A stretch of 64,000 nt of DNA from Clostridioides difficile_D (GTDB taxonomy: Bacteria > Bacillota > Clostridia > Peptostreptococcales > Peptostreptococcaceae). A model generated the notes under the pieces. That model made no database searches, was not told where the DNA came from, and saw nothing but the letters and a program-made list of their open reading frames with translations. Shown here piece after piece: positions 34,449-41,934 of the stretch. Both the position numbers and the translations under genes were made by a program. The stretch is from positions 992,001-1,056,000 of the forward strand of contig OX244046.1 of the NCBI GenBank assembly GCA_945861085.1, in the 5' to 3' direction. Positions within the stretch are counted from its first letter, which is position 1; the number at the start of each line of letters is the position of its first letter.

Positions 34449-36191
34449 ATGAAATATGGGAAGTATAAAAGATATGGTAAAATGCAAATAGCAAATCGTA
34501 AATGGCCAGACAATGAAATATTTAAGGCTCCAATTTGGTGTAGTGTCGATTTAAGAGATGGAAATCAATCACTACCAACACCTATGAGTGTAAATGAAAA
34601 AGTCAGAATGTTCAAAATGCTTCTTGATACAGGATTTAAAGAAATAGAGGTAGGATTTCCATCAGCATCAAATACAGAGTATACATTTTTAAGGAAATTG
34701 ATAGATGAGAATATGATTCCAGATGATGTGACTATACAAGTTCTTACACAATCTAGAGCTCATCTTATAGAAAAAACATTTGAATCAATAAGGGGATGTA
34801 AGAAAGCAATTATACACTTATATAATTCTACATCTATTCTTCAAAGAGATGTGGTTTTTAATATGAGTAAACAAGAAATAATAGATATAGCAGTTGAAGG
34901 TGCAAAATTATTTAATGAAGAAGTAAAAAAATATCCAGAGACAGAATTTACTTTTGAATATTCACCAGAAAGTTTTACAGGAACGGAGATGGATTATGCA
35001 CTTGAAATATGTGAGGCAGTGATAGAAGTTTGGAAACCAACTCCACAAAAGAAAGTAATAATAAACCTTCCATCAACAGTGGAAATGGCAACACCAAATG
35101 TATATGCAGACCAAATAGAATGGTTTTGTGAAAATGTAAGTTGTAGAGATTCTATTATACTAAGTTTGCATACTCACAATGATAGAGGAACTTGTACGGC
35201 AGCAAGTGAACTTGGATTATTAGCTGGTGCAGATAGACTTGAAGGAACGCTATTTGGAAATGGTGAAAGAACTGGGAATATGGATATAGTAAATGTGGGG
35301 CTTAATCTTTATACACAAGGAATAGACCCAGGACTAGACTTTAGCAATATAGATAGGATAAGAGAAATATATGAGGATTGTACAAAACTTATAGTACATG
35401 ATAGACATCCATATGCAGGGAATCTTGTGCATTGTGCTTTTTCAGGTTCACATCAAGATGCTATTAGAAAAGGTATGATAGCAATGAAAAGCAGAGATAA
35501 TGATTACTGGGAAGTTCCATATTTACCAATAGACCCTCATGATATAGGAAGAGAATACAAAGAGATTATTAGAATAAATAGTCAATCTGGAAAAGGTGGA
35601 GCTGTTTATATAATGGAAACAGATTATGGATTTATGATACCTAAGAATATGCATTCTGATTTTGGAAATGTAGTCAAAATGGAATCTGATAGAATAGGGG
35701 AAGAACTTAGTAGTGAAGAAATATTTAACTTATTCAAGAAAGAATATATTGATGTTGAAAGTCCTTATAAAGTTAAAAAATATAAAATAAAATCAATGGA
35801 TGAACTAAACTATGAAAATGACGATTCTAATGATACTAACATGATTGAAATGACTGCAAGAGTAACTTATATGGGAAATGAGCAAAGAATTGTTGGTGTA
35901 GGTAATGGTCCTGTAGATTCATTTAATAATGCACTAAAACAATGTGGCATGAAAGATTACAAATTTAGGTACTATTGGGAACATGCATTAGAGGAAGGGT
36001 CACATTCAAGAGGTGTGGCTTATGTAGGAATAGAGCACAATAATAAAGTCTACTTTGGTGTAAGTATATCAGAAAATATAAATACAGCGGCTATTAATGC
36101 ACTTATGAATGCAATAAATAAAAGTTATATTGAGGAGGAAGTAAAAAATGGGGATGACTATGACACAGAAAATTTTAGCAAAACATGCTAA
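34449..36191 (+). CDS. leuA: 2-isopropylmalate synthase (LeuA type 2, long form)
   Basis: This 580-aa enzyme condenses acetyl-CoA with 2-ketoisovalerate, the first committed step to leucine. The HMG-CoA-lyase-like barrel has WCSVDLRDGNQSLPTPM near residue 30 and the metal motif LSLHTHNDRGTCTAASELG. After a linker comes the C-terminal LeuA regulatory domain (about 445-570), which mediates leucine feedback in the family. Length and the ARYGRYKRYGKMQ-like N-terminus fit the type 2 long form. AAAGGGGG precedes the ATG. The gene overlaps leuC by 44 bp. Confidence 0.96.
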   Translation: MKYGKYKRYGKMQIANRKWPDNEIFKAPIWCSVDLRDGNQSLPTPMSVNEKVRMFKMLLDTGFKEIEVGFPSASNTEYTFLRKLIDENMIPDDVTIQVLTQSRAHLIEKTFESIRGCKKAIIHLYNSTSILQRDVVFNMSKQEIIDIAVEGAKLFNEEVKKYPETEFTFEYSPESFTGTEMDYALEICEAVIEVWKPTPQKKVIINLPSTVEMATPNVYADQIEWFCENVSCRDSIILSLHTHNDRGTCTAASELGLLAGADRLEGTLFGNGERTGNMDIVNVGLNLYTQGIDPGLDFSNIDRIREIYEDCTKLIVHDRHPYAGNLVHCAFSGSHQDAIRKGMIAMKSRDNDYWEVPYLPIDPHDIGREYKEIIRINSQSGKGGAVYIMETDYGFMIPKNMHSDFGNVVKMESDRIGEELSSEEIFNLFKKEYIDVESPYKVKKYKIKSMDELNYENDDSNDTNMIEMTARVTYMGNEQRIVGVGNGPVDSFNNALKQCGMKDYKFRYYWEHALEEGSHSRGVAYVGIEHNNKVYFGVSISENINTAAINALMNAINKSYIEEEVKNGDDYDTENFSKTC

Positions 36192-36714
36192 TTTAAATGA
36201 GGTTAAGAAAGGACAGTTAATTGAAGCAGATTTAGATGTAGTTTTAGGAAATGATATAACATCACCAGTAGCCATAAGAGAATTTGAAAAGTTAGGAATT
36301 GAAGATATTTATGATAAGACTAAAGTAGTTATGGTTTTAGACCATTTTGCACCTAATAAAGATATAAAAAGTGCAGAACAATGTAAATTTACAAGAAGCT
36401 TTGCAAAATCAAAAGGAGTTATAAATTTCTTTGATGTGGGTGATATGGGAATAGAACATGTTCTTCTTCCTGAAAAAGGTATAGTAACAGCTGGAGATGT
36501 AATTATAGGTGCGGACTCTCATACTTGCACATATGGAGCATTAGGAGCATTTTCTACTGGTGTAGGTTCAACTGATATGGGAGCAGGTATGGCTACAGGA
36601 AAATGTTGGTTTAAGGTGCCTGGAGCAATAAAGTTTGTTTTGAAGAATAAACCAAATAAATGGATAAGTGGTAAAGATATAATACTTCATATAATAGGGG
36701 AGATAGGTGTTGAT
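36148..36714 (+). CDS. leuC: 3-isopropylmalate dehydratase large subunit, exon 1 (interrupted by IStron)
   Basis: This is the first 189 codons of LeuC, an aconitase-family 4Fe-4S enzyme that isomerises isopropylmalate with LeuD. It contains AADSHTC-type sequence (GADSHTCTYGALGAFSTGVG) with the first cluster cysteine. The frame runs to GEIGVD and is cut at 36714, immediately after the TTGAT target. In the unspliced RNA the next codon is the TAA of the inserted element, giving a 189-aa fragment. Removing 36715-38580 joins GAT to GGT GCA and restores a 433-aa LeuC in frame. AGGAGG at 36133-36138 supports this start. Confidence 0.93.
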
Positions 36715-37150
36715 TAAAAAATAGCTACGCACACTCGTGACTTTAGTCATGAGTTAGTAGCTAAAATAGTCAGCATATAGGGAAACTTATATGTAGAGAT
36801 AGGATAGAACCTATCCAATACTACTTGAATTGCTGGAAACCCCTAAAGCTAACCAAACTAAAACATAAGGATGAAATAAACCTAAGTGTGAAAGTTACGA
36901 AAGTAGAAAAAATTGGTTAGATGGTATAAGGTTAAACCCTAAGTACTTTAAAATGGGCAATCAGCAGGTAAACTCCGAATAGGAGAAACTTCAACGACTA
37001 TTCCTCTTGAGGGAAGTACACTACAAGTTATCGGTAGTGGAAGTGGGTAGACCTTAACGGATAATGCCGAAGGATAAGATATAGTCTGTGCTTACATGAA
37101 AGTGTAAGAAGTTCATAAGAGAACTGCATAGGTAGTAGCGAACTTATGTG
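36715..37150 (+). ncRNA. Group I intron catalytic core (subgroup IA2-like)
   Basis: All four conserved core segments appear in order: P, AATTGCTGGAAACCCC (36828-36843); Q, AATCAGCAGG (36959-36968); R, TTCAACGACTA (36990-37000); and S, AAGATATAGTCT (37076-37087). An internal guide GTCAGCAT (36769-36776) can pair with the exon end GTGTTGAT (36707-36714), leaving the required U-G wobble at the splice site. The ribozyme is therefore predicted active, with the ORF placed in a distal extension and the 3' splice site at the end of the element. Boundaries of the core's 3' side are approximate. Confidence 0.93.
36732..36753 (+). repeat. Left-end subterminal hairpin of the IStron
   Basis: CTCGTGAC and GTCATGAG arms around TTTA form a near-perfect hairpin about 18 bp from the left boundary. 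The same GTGACTTTAGTCATG core appears at the right end, as expected for IS605-type ends. Confidence 0.8.
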
Positions 37151-37283
37151 AACGACAACCTCAAAAATGATAAAAGTTAGGACTTACGGTTCTTGCATAT
37201 GTTATTTAAAAATAAATATAAAAACCTTCGAAATAATTGTTTTAAATAATTACGTTTGTTAATATTATAATGGGTGATGAAAA

Positions 37284-37343
37284 ATGGAAGTGACTCATGG
37301 TAAAGATATATATATTAATAATCAGAAAAAACAATTAAAGTGA
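37284..37343 (+). pseudogene. Probable stub of tnpA (tlpA), Y1 transposase
   Basis: A 19-codon frame ending DIYINNQKKQLK then stop lies just before tnpB. The ending resembles the last residues of IS200/IS605 Y1 transposases (KYIENQ-like). None of the catalytic HUH or tyrosine motifs is present. Since tlpA precedes tlpB in fuller copies, this looks like what remains after an internal deletion. Without it the element would depend on TnpA from another copy. Confidence 0.45.
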
Positions 37344-37353
37344 GGTGATAGTA

Positions 37354-38463
37354 GTGGAAAAGGCATATAAGTTTAGAATGTATCCAAATAAAAAACAGCA
37401 AGAGTTAATTAACAAAACTTTTGGATGTTGTAGATTTGTATATAATAAATATCTTGCTAAAAGAATAGAAGTTTATAAAAAAGATAAAGAAACTTTTACT
37501 TATAAACAGTGCAGTTCTGATTTGACCAACTTAAAAAAAGAATTAGAGTGGCTTAAAGAACCTGACAAATTTTCACTACAAAACGCCTTAAAAGATTTAG
37601 AAAACGCATATGAAAAATTCTTTAAAGAAAAGGCAGGATTTCCTAAATTTAAATCAAAGAAAACTAATAGATTTTCATATAAAACTAACTTTACAAATGG
37701 AAACATTATGTATTGTGGTCAATATATAAAACTACCTAAACTTGGTATGGTTAAGGTAAGGGATAAACAAGTACCTCAAGGTAGAATACTTAATGCTACT
37801 ATATCTAAAGAACCAAGTGGTAGATATTATGTATCATTATGCTGTACTGATGTAGATATTGAAGCATTTGAAAATACTAATAATCAGATAGGTTTAGATT
37901 TAGGAATTAAAGAATTTTGTATCTCAAGTTGTGGAGAATTTATAGAAAATCCTAAGTATCTTAAGAAGTCATTAAACAAACTTGCTAAATTACAAAGAGA
38001 ATTATCGAGAAAAACAATCAGTAGTTTAAATAGAAATAAAGCAAGATTAAAAGTTGCAAGACTTCAAGAACATATAGCTAATCAAAGAAATGATTTTCTA
38101 CAAAAACTATCTACTAAATTAATAAAAGAGAACGATATTATTTGCATAGAAGATTTACAAGTAAAGAATATGATTAGAAATCGTAAACTATCTCGCTTAA
38201 TTTCTGATGTGTCATGGTCAGAGTTTATTCGTCAATTAAAATACAAGGCTAATTGGTATGGTAGAAAAATTGTAAAAGTAGGCAAATTCTTTGCAAGTTC
38301 ACAAATATGCAATAAATGTGGGTATAAAAACGAGGAAGTTAAGAACTTAAATATAAGAGAATGGATTTGTCCTAGTTGTAATGAAACTCACGATAGAGAT
38401 ATAAATGCAAGTATAAATATATTAAAAGAAGGATTAAGACTAATAACGATTCAAAATAAATAA
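37354..38463 (+). CDS. tlpB: TnpB (TlpB), RNA-guided RuvC nuclease of the IStron
   Basis: This 369-aa protein belongs to the IS605 OrfB/TnpB family, the RNA-guided nucleases ancestral to Cas12. The N-terminus KAYKFRMYPNKKQQELI and CCRFVYNKYL are typical. The RuvC residues are intact: D in IGLDLGIKEF, E in ICIEDLQVKNM and D in HDRDINASINIL. The zinc finger CNKCGY...CPSCNETHDRD is complete. A GTG at 37345 is also in frame, but GAGGTGAT fits the GTG at 37354. Known TnpBs of this element class recognise TTGAT next to the target, matching the site here. Confidence 0.95.
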   Translation: MEKAYKFRMYPNKKQQELINKTFGCCRFVYNKYLAKRIEVYKKDKETFTYKQCSSDLTNLKKELEWLKEPDKFSLQNALKDLENAYEKFFKEKAGFPKFKSKKTNRFSYKTNFTNGNIMYCGQYIKLPKLGMVKVRDKQVPQGRILNATISKEPSGRYYVSLCCTDVDIEAFENTNNQIGLDLGIKEFCISSCGEFIENPKYLKKSLNKLAKLQRELSRKTISSLNRNKARLKVARLQEHIANQRNDFLQKLSTKLIKENDIICIEDLQVKNMIRNRKLSRLISDVSWSEFIRQLKYKANWYGRKIVKVGKFFASSQICNKCGYKNEEVKNLNIREWICPSCNETHDRDINASINILKEGLRLITIQNK

Positions 38464-38580
38464 CTTATGTAAGAACCGTAGGAACTACGGGGATAGCCTG
38501 TGGAGAATTAGTAAGACATATTTTAATATGCAAAATTCTATGAAGCAGGAACCCTGTGACTTTAGTCATGGGAGGTTCAG
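38464..38580 (+). ncRNA. IStron right end: presumed omega-RNA scaffold and 3' splice region
   Basis: The 117 bp after tnpB have no ORF and fold locally, for example AACCGTAGGAACTACGG and the terminal CCTGTGACTTTAGTCATGGG hairpin. In TnpB systems the guide RNA derives from this end and extends into flanking DNA. Here the guide would begin GGTGCACTTTATAAG from leuC exon 2. The ribozyme 3' splice site falls at the same boundary, so splicing removes or separates the guide. Exact RNA ends cannot be read from sequence. Confidence 0.7.
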
Positions 38581-39315
38581 GGTGCACTTTATAAGTCAAT
38601 GGAATTTTGTGGGGATGGAGTAGGACACTTATCTATGGATGACAGATTTGCTATTTGTAATATGGCAATAGAAGCAGGAGCTAAAAATGGAATTTTTCCA
38701 GTAGATGATAAGACTATGGAATATATAAATTCACATAAGTGTTCAACTATAACAAAAAATGTAAATGTATATGAAGCAGATGAAGATGCAGTCTATGATG
38801 AGATATACGAAATAGACTTAGCTGAATTAAAAGAAACAGTAGCTTTTCCTCATCTTCCTGAAAATACTAAAACAGTAGATGAGATTGATAAAGATATAAA
38901 GATAGACCAAGTTGTAATAGGTTCTTGTACAAATGGAAGAATATCAGACCTTGAAGTAGCAGCTGAAATAATGAAGGGTAAAAAAGTAGCAGATGGAGTT
39001 AGAGTTATGATATTCCCTGGAACTCAAAAAGTATATCTTGAAGCTATAGAGAAGGGTTATATTACTATTTTTATAGAGGCAGGAGCAGCAGTTTCTACAC
39101 CAACTTGTGGTCCATGTCTAGGAGGACATATGGGGATACTTGCATCAGGTGAAAAATCCATTTCAACAACAAATAGGAACTTTGTAGGACGAATGGGGCA
39201 TATTGATTCAGAGGTGTATCTTGCGAGTCCAGCTGTAGCAGCATCATCAGCGATAACTGGAAAAATATCAAAGCCATCAGAAGTATTTAAGGGAGGTAAA
39301 GTTTATGATTGCTAA
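38581..39315 (+). CDS. leuC: 3-isopropylmalate dehydratase large subunit, exon 2
   Basis: This segment continues LeuC from GALYKSMEFCGDGVGHLSMD to the C-terminus. It has the remaining cluster cysteines in IGSCTNGR and STPTCGPCLGGHMG, so all three 4Fe-4S ligands are intact in the joined protein. It has no ribosome site of its own near 38599, so useful expression requires splicing of the upstream insertion. The end overlaps leuD by 11 bp. Confidence 0.93.
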   Translation, partial: GALYKSMEFCGDGVGHLSMDDRFAICNMAIEAGAKNGIFPVDDKTMEYINSHKCSTITKNVNVYEADEDAVYDEIYEIDLAELKETVAFPHLPENTKTVDEIDKDIKIDQVVIGSCTNGRISDLEVAAEIMKGKKVADGVRVMIFPGTQKVYLEAIEKGYITIFIEAGAAVSTPTCGPCLGGHMGILASGEKSISTTNRNFVGRMGHIDSEVYLASPAVAASSAITGKISKPSEVFKGGKVYDC

Positions 39316-39796
39316 TGGAAATGTTTTTAAATTCGGTGATAATATAGATACAGATGTAATAATACCAGCTAGATATTTAAATATAGCTGACTATAAAGAA
39401 TTAGCAATGCACTGTATGGAGGATATTGATGATAAATTTGCTTCGAAGGTAAAAAAAGGAGATATTATAGTTGCAACTAAAAACTTTGGTTGTGGTTCAT
39501 CAAGAGAACATGCTCCAATTGTAATAAAAGAAAGTGGAGTATCATGCGTGATTGCTTCTACTTTTGCTAGAATATTTTTTAGAAATTCTATAAATATAGG
39601 GCTTCCTATACTTGAATGTGAAGAAGCTGCTAATAACATAGAGGAAGGGGATAATGTAGAAGTAGATTTTTCTACAGGTGTGATAAAAAATATAACAAAG
39701 GGAAAAGAATATAAGGCAGAACCATTTCCAAACTTTATGCAAAATATTATATTAAATGAAGGCTTAATCAACTCAATAAAAACAGACAGGGGGTAG
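39305..39796 (+). CDS. leuD: 3-isopropylmalate dehydratase small subunit
   Basis: This 163-aa swivel-domain partner of LeuC has the family motifs GDNIDTDVIIPARYLN and FGCGSSREHAPIVIK. The length is typical of the archaeal/clostridial LeuD class. GGGAGGTAAAG inside the end of leuC is its ribosome site, so LeuC and LeuD translation is coupled. Confidence 0.97.
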   Translation: MIANGNVFKFGDNIDTDVIIPARYLNIADYKELAMHCMEDIDDKFASKVKKGDIIVATKNFGCGSSREHAPIVIKESGVSCVIASTFARIFFRNSINIGLPILECEEAANNIEEGDNVEVDFSTGVIKNITKGKEYKAEPFPNFMQNIILNEGLINSIKTDRG

Positions 39797-39802
39797 TGAT
39801 GT

Positions 39803-40873
39803 ATGAATTATAATATAGCAGTCATAAAAGGTGATGGTGTTGGACCGGAAATTATAGATGAGGGAATAAGGGTTTTAAATAAAATTTGTTGTAAATTTAA
39901 TCATAGATTCGATTGTGAATATGTATTAGCTGGAGGATGTGCAATTGATGAAACTGGAGAACCTCTACCCAATAAAACTGTTGAAATTTGTCAAAAAAAC
40001 GAAGCTGTATTGCTTGGTGCTGTTGGAGGACCAAAGTGGGATAAATGTAAGGGGGATATAAGACCAGAAGTTGGTCTTTTAAAGTTAAGAGAGTCACTGG
40101 GATTATTCGCAAACTTAAGACCAGCAATAATGTATAAAAGTATAAAAGAAGCTTCACCACTTAGAGCAGATATAGTTGAGAAAGGTATTGATTTTGTTGT
40201 TGTAAGAGAGTTAACAGGGGGCATTTATTTTGGAGAACGTGGAAGAAAAATTATTGATGGCATTGAAAATGCTTATGATGTAGAAATATATAGCGAAAAT
40301 GAAATAAGAAGAATTGGTAAGAGAGCTTTTGAAATAGCCAGAAATAGAAATAAAAAACTTATAAGTGTAGATAAGGCAAATGTACTTGAGAGTTCAAGAC
40401 TTTGGAGAAGTATAATGGAAGATTTAGCGAAAGAGTTTGATGATGTAGAGTTATCACATATGTATGTTGATAATGCTGCTATGCAAGTTGTAAGAGAACC
40501 TAGTCAGTTTGATGTAATAGTAACAAACAATATATTTGGAGATATAATATCTGATGAAGCGTCTATGATTACAGGTTCTATAGGTATGTTACCATCAGCA
40601 TCACTTAGAGAAGACAATTTTGGTATGTATGAACCAATACATGGAAGTGCACCTGATATAGCAGGAAAAGATATTGTAAATCCAATTGCAACTATTCTAT
40701 CTGTAAGCATGATGTTAAGACATAGTTTTAACTTAGAAGAGGAAGCTAAGTGTATTGAAGAGGCAGTGCAAAGTGTACTTAATAAAGGATATAGAACTAG
40801 TGATATCTATAATGGTATGGGAACTGTTGTAGGAACAAAAAAAATGGGAGAATTAATAGTAAATGAAATTTAG
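39803..40873 (+). CDS. leuB: 3-isopropylmalate dehydrogenase
   Basis: This 356-aa NAD-dependent beta-decarboxylating dehydrogenase performs the third step of leucine synthesis. It opens NIAVIKGDGVGPEIIDEG, has the substrate-binding RESLGLFANLRPA, VRELTGGIYFG and the metal Asp block SDEASMITGSIGMLPSAS, and ends with GSAPDIAGKDIVNPIAT. It is the last gene of the leu operon, 6 bp after leuD. No strong terminator is seen directly after it. Confidence 0.97.
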   Translation: MNYNIAVIKGDGVGPEIIDEGIRVLNKICCKFNHRFDCEYVLAGGCAIDETGEPLPNKTVEICQKNEAVLLGAVGGPKWDKCKGDIRPEVGLLKLRESLGLFANLRPAIMYKSIKEASPLRADIVEKGIDFVVVRELTGGIYFGERGRKIIDGIENAYDVEIYSENEIRRIGKRAFEIARNRNKKLISVDKANVLESSRLWRSIMEDLAKEFDDVELSHMYVDNAAMQVVREPSQFDVIVTNNIFGDIISDEASMITGSIGMLPSASLREDNFGMYEPIHGSAPDIAGKDIVNPIATILSVSMMLRHSFNLEEEAKCIEEAVQSVLNKGYRTSDIYNGMGTVVGTKKMGELIVNEI

Positions 40874-41055
40874 AATTATAGTTTAATTTGTATAATACAA
40901 TTTGAATGGATGATTTGGAAAGTTAGTAAAAATCTATTGAAAAATAGCTTGTTTTTATTATTAGAAGTTTGCAGGGATTTTATTAATATTATATAATATA
41001 TTTTAGAATTATTTAATATTAAGCGACTATTAATGTCGGTTAGGAGATGGAGTTT

Positions 41056-41562
41056 TTGGCAAAGTATAAAGTTTTAAAGAAGCAAAATAGTAGCAAATCC
41101 TGTTTAGTTTGTGGAACACAAAATGAGTTAGGACTTAAAGCAGATTTTTATGAACTTGAAAATGGGGAACTTGTATCAATTTGTAATACAAAGGATTGGC
41201 ATCAAAGTTATCCTGGGAGAGTTCATGGAGGTATGTCTGCTGCAATATTAGATGAGACTATTGGAAGAGCTGTAAGTATAAATGATGACCAAATATGGGG
41301 AGTGACAGTATCATTAGAATTGAAATATAAGAAACCAGTACCAACAGATGCCACTATAAAAGTTGTTGGAAGAATAACTAAAGAAAACAGAAAATTATTT
41401 GAAGGTACAGGTGAAATAATTCTACCAAATGGAGATATAGCAGTAACGGCAACTGGAAAGTATATGAAAATGCCTATTGGACAAATTGCAGAAGGTGATT
41501 TTTCTAATGAAGAATGGTTTTTTGAAGAATCGAAAGAAAAAGTGGAATATATTGAACTTTGA
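41056..41562 (+). CDS. PaaI-type hotdog thioesterase
   Basis: This 168-aa protein has a short N-terminal CxxC-like segment (CLVCGTQNELGLKADFYEL) and a hotdog domain with HGGMSAAILDETIGRAV, in which the HGG and acidic residues form the usual acyl-CoA thioesterase site. An ATG at 41047 is in frame but only 1-2 bases from the AGGAG box, so the TTG at 41056 is preferred. Substrate unknown. It stands alone between the leu and ser genes. Confidence 0.8.
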   Translation: MAKYKVLKKQNSSKSCLVCGTQNELGLKADFYELENGELVSICNTKDWHQSYPGRVHGGMSAAILDETIGRAVSINDDQIWGVTVSLELKYKKPVPTDATIKVVGRITKENRKLFEGTGEIILPNGDIAVTATGKYMKMPIGQIAEGDFSNEEWFFEESKEKVEYIEL

Positions 41563-41840
41563 TTAAATAAAAATTTTATATTTTAAAACATAAATTTTAT
41601 ATTTTAAAAATTTAAAATTAAAAAATACAATAAAAATACAAGATAAAAATAAATTAGTTATACTAAAAAGATTTATCGTAATAGCGTTAAATTTACATGC
41701 TAAAAAAATAAATTTATATAGGTAAAAAGTATATTTTTTTTGATGAATAAATTCAGAATATTCAAACTTATGAAAAGGTATAAAATGAATGTTTTCATAA
41801 AATATATAAAATAAATTATATATAAAAAATAAATTTTATG
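41563..41840. other. AT-rich gene-free stretch
   Basis: The first 280 bp after the thioesterase hold no ORF and no clear hairpin. A duplicated AAATTTTATATTTTAAAA unit occurs near 41570-41612. The region ends at the promoter of the aminotransferase gene. Confidence 0.4.
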
Positions 41841-41869
41841 TTGACATAGTTAATTCAGCTTGATATTAT
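41841..41869 (+). promoter_or_regulatory. Promoter of the aminotransferase/serA unit
   Basis: TTGACA (41841-41846), 17-bp spacer and TATTAT (41864-41869) lie 65 bp before the start codon. The consensus -35 fits a strongly expressed gene. Confidence 0.8.
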
Positions 41870-41934
41870 AGTTATTAAAAATAAGGACAGTAAAAACGCT
41901 ATCCATATTACAAACTAAAAAGGGGGGAATTATA

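Larger units (their letters stand above)
36715..38580 (+). mobile_element. CdISt1-type IStron (group I intron plus IS605/TnpB element) inserted in leuC
   Basis: This 1,866-bp insertion lies in the sense orientation directly after TTGAT (36710-36714). The left end starts TAAAAAATAGC and the right end finishes GGAGGTTCAG, with no target duplication. Both ends carry related hairpins built on GTGACTTTAGTCATG, the type bound by Y1 transposases. The left 440 bp are a group I intron core; the middle encodes TnpB; the right end is the presumed guide-RNA scaffold. The 5' exon ends in T and the element ends in G, matching the group I splice rules. The tnpA homologue appears reduced to a stub. Confidence 0.95.

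Noticed and set aside
36715..38580. Ordinary IS insertion that simply inactivates leuC
   Set aside because: The group I core, the guide pairing with the exon and the exact in-frame junction argue for a splicing IStron.
38599..39315. leuC exon 2 as an independent gene starting at the ATG at 38599
   Set aside because: The ATG is an internal LeuC methionine without a ribosome site; the sequence is continuous with exon 1 once the IStron is removed.
39391..39771. Minus-strand open frame of 126 codons over leuD
   Set aside because: It is an antisense shadow of leuD with no family motif.
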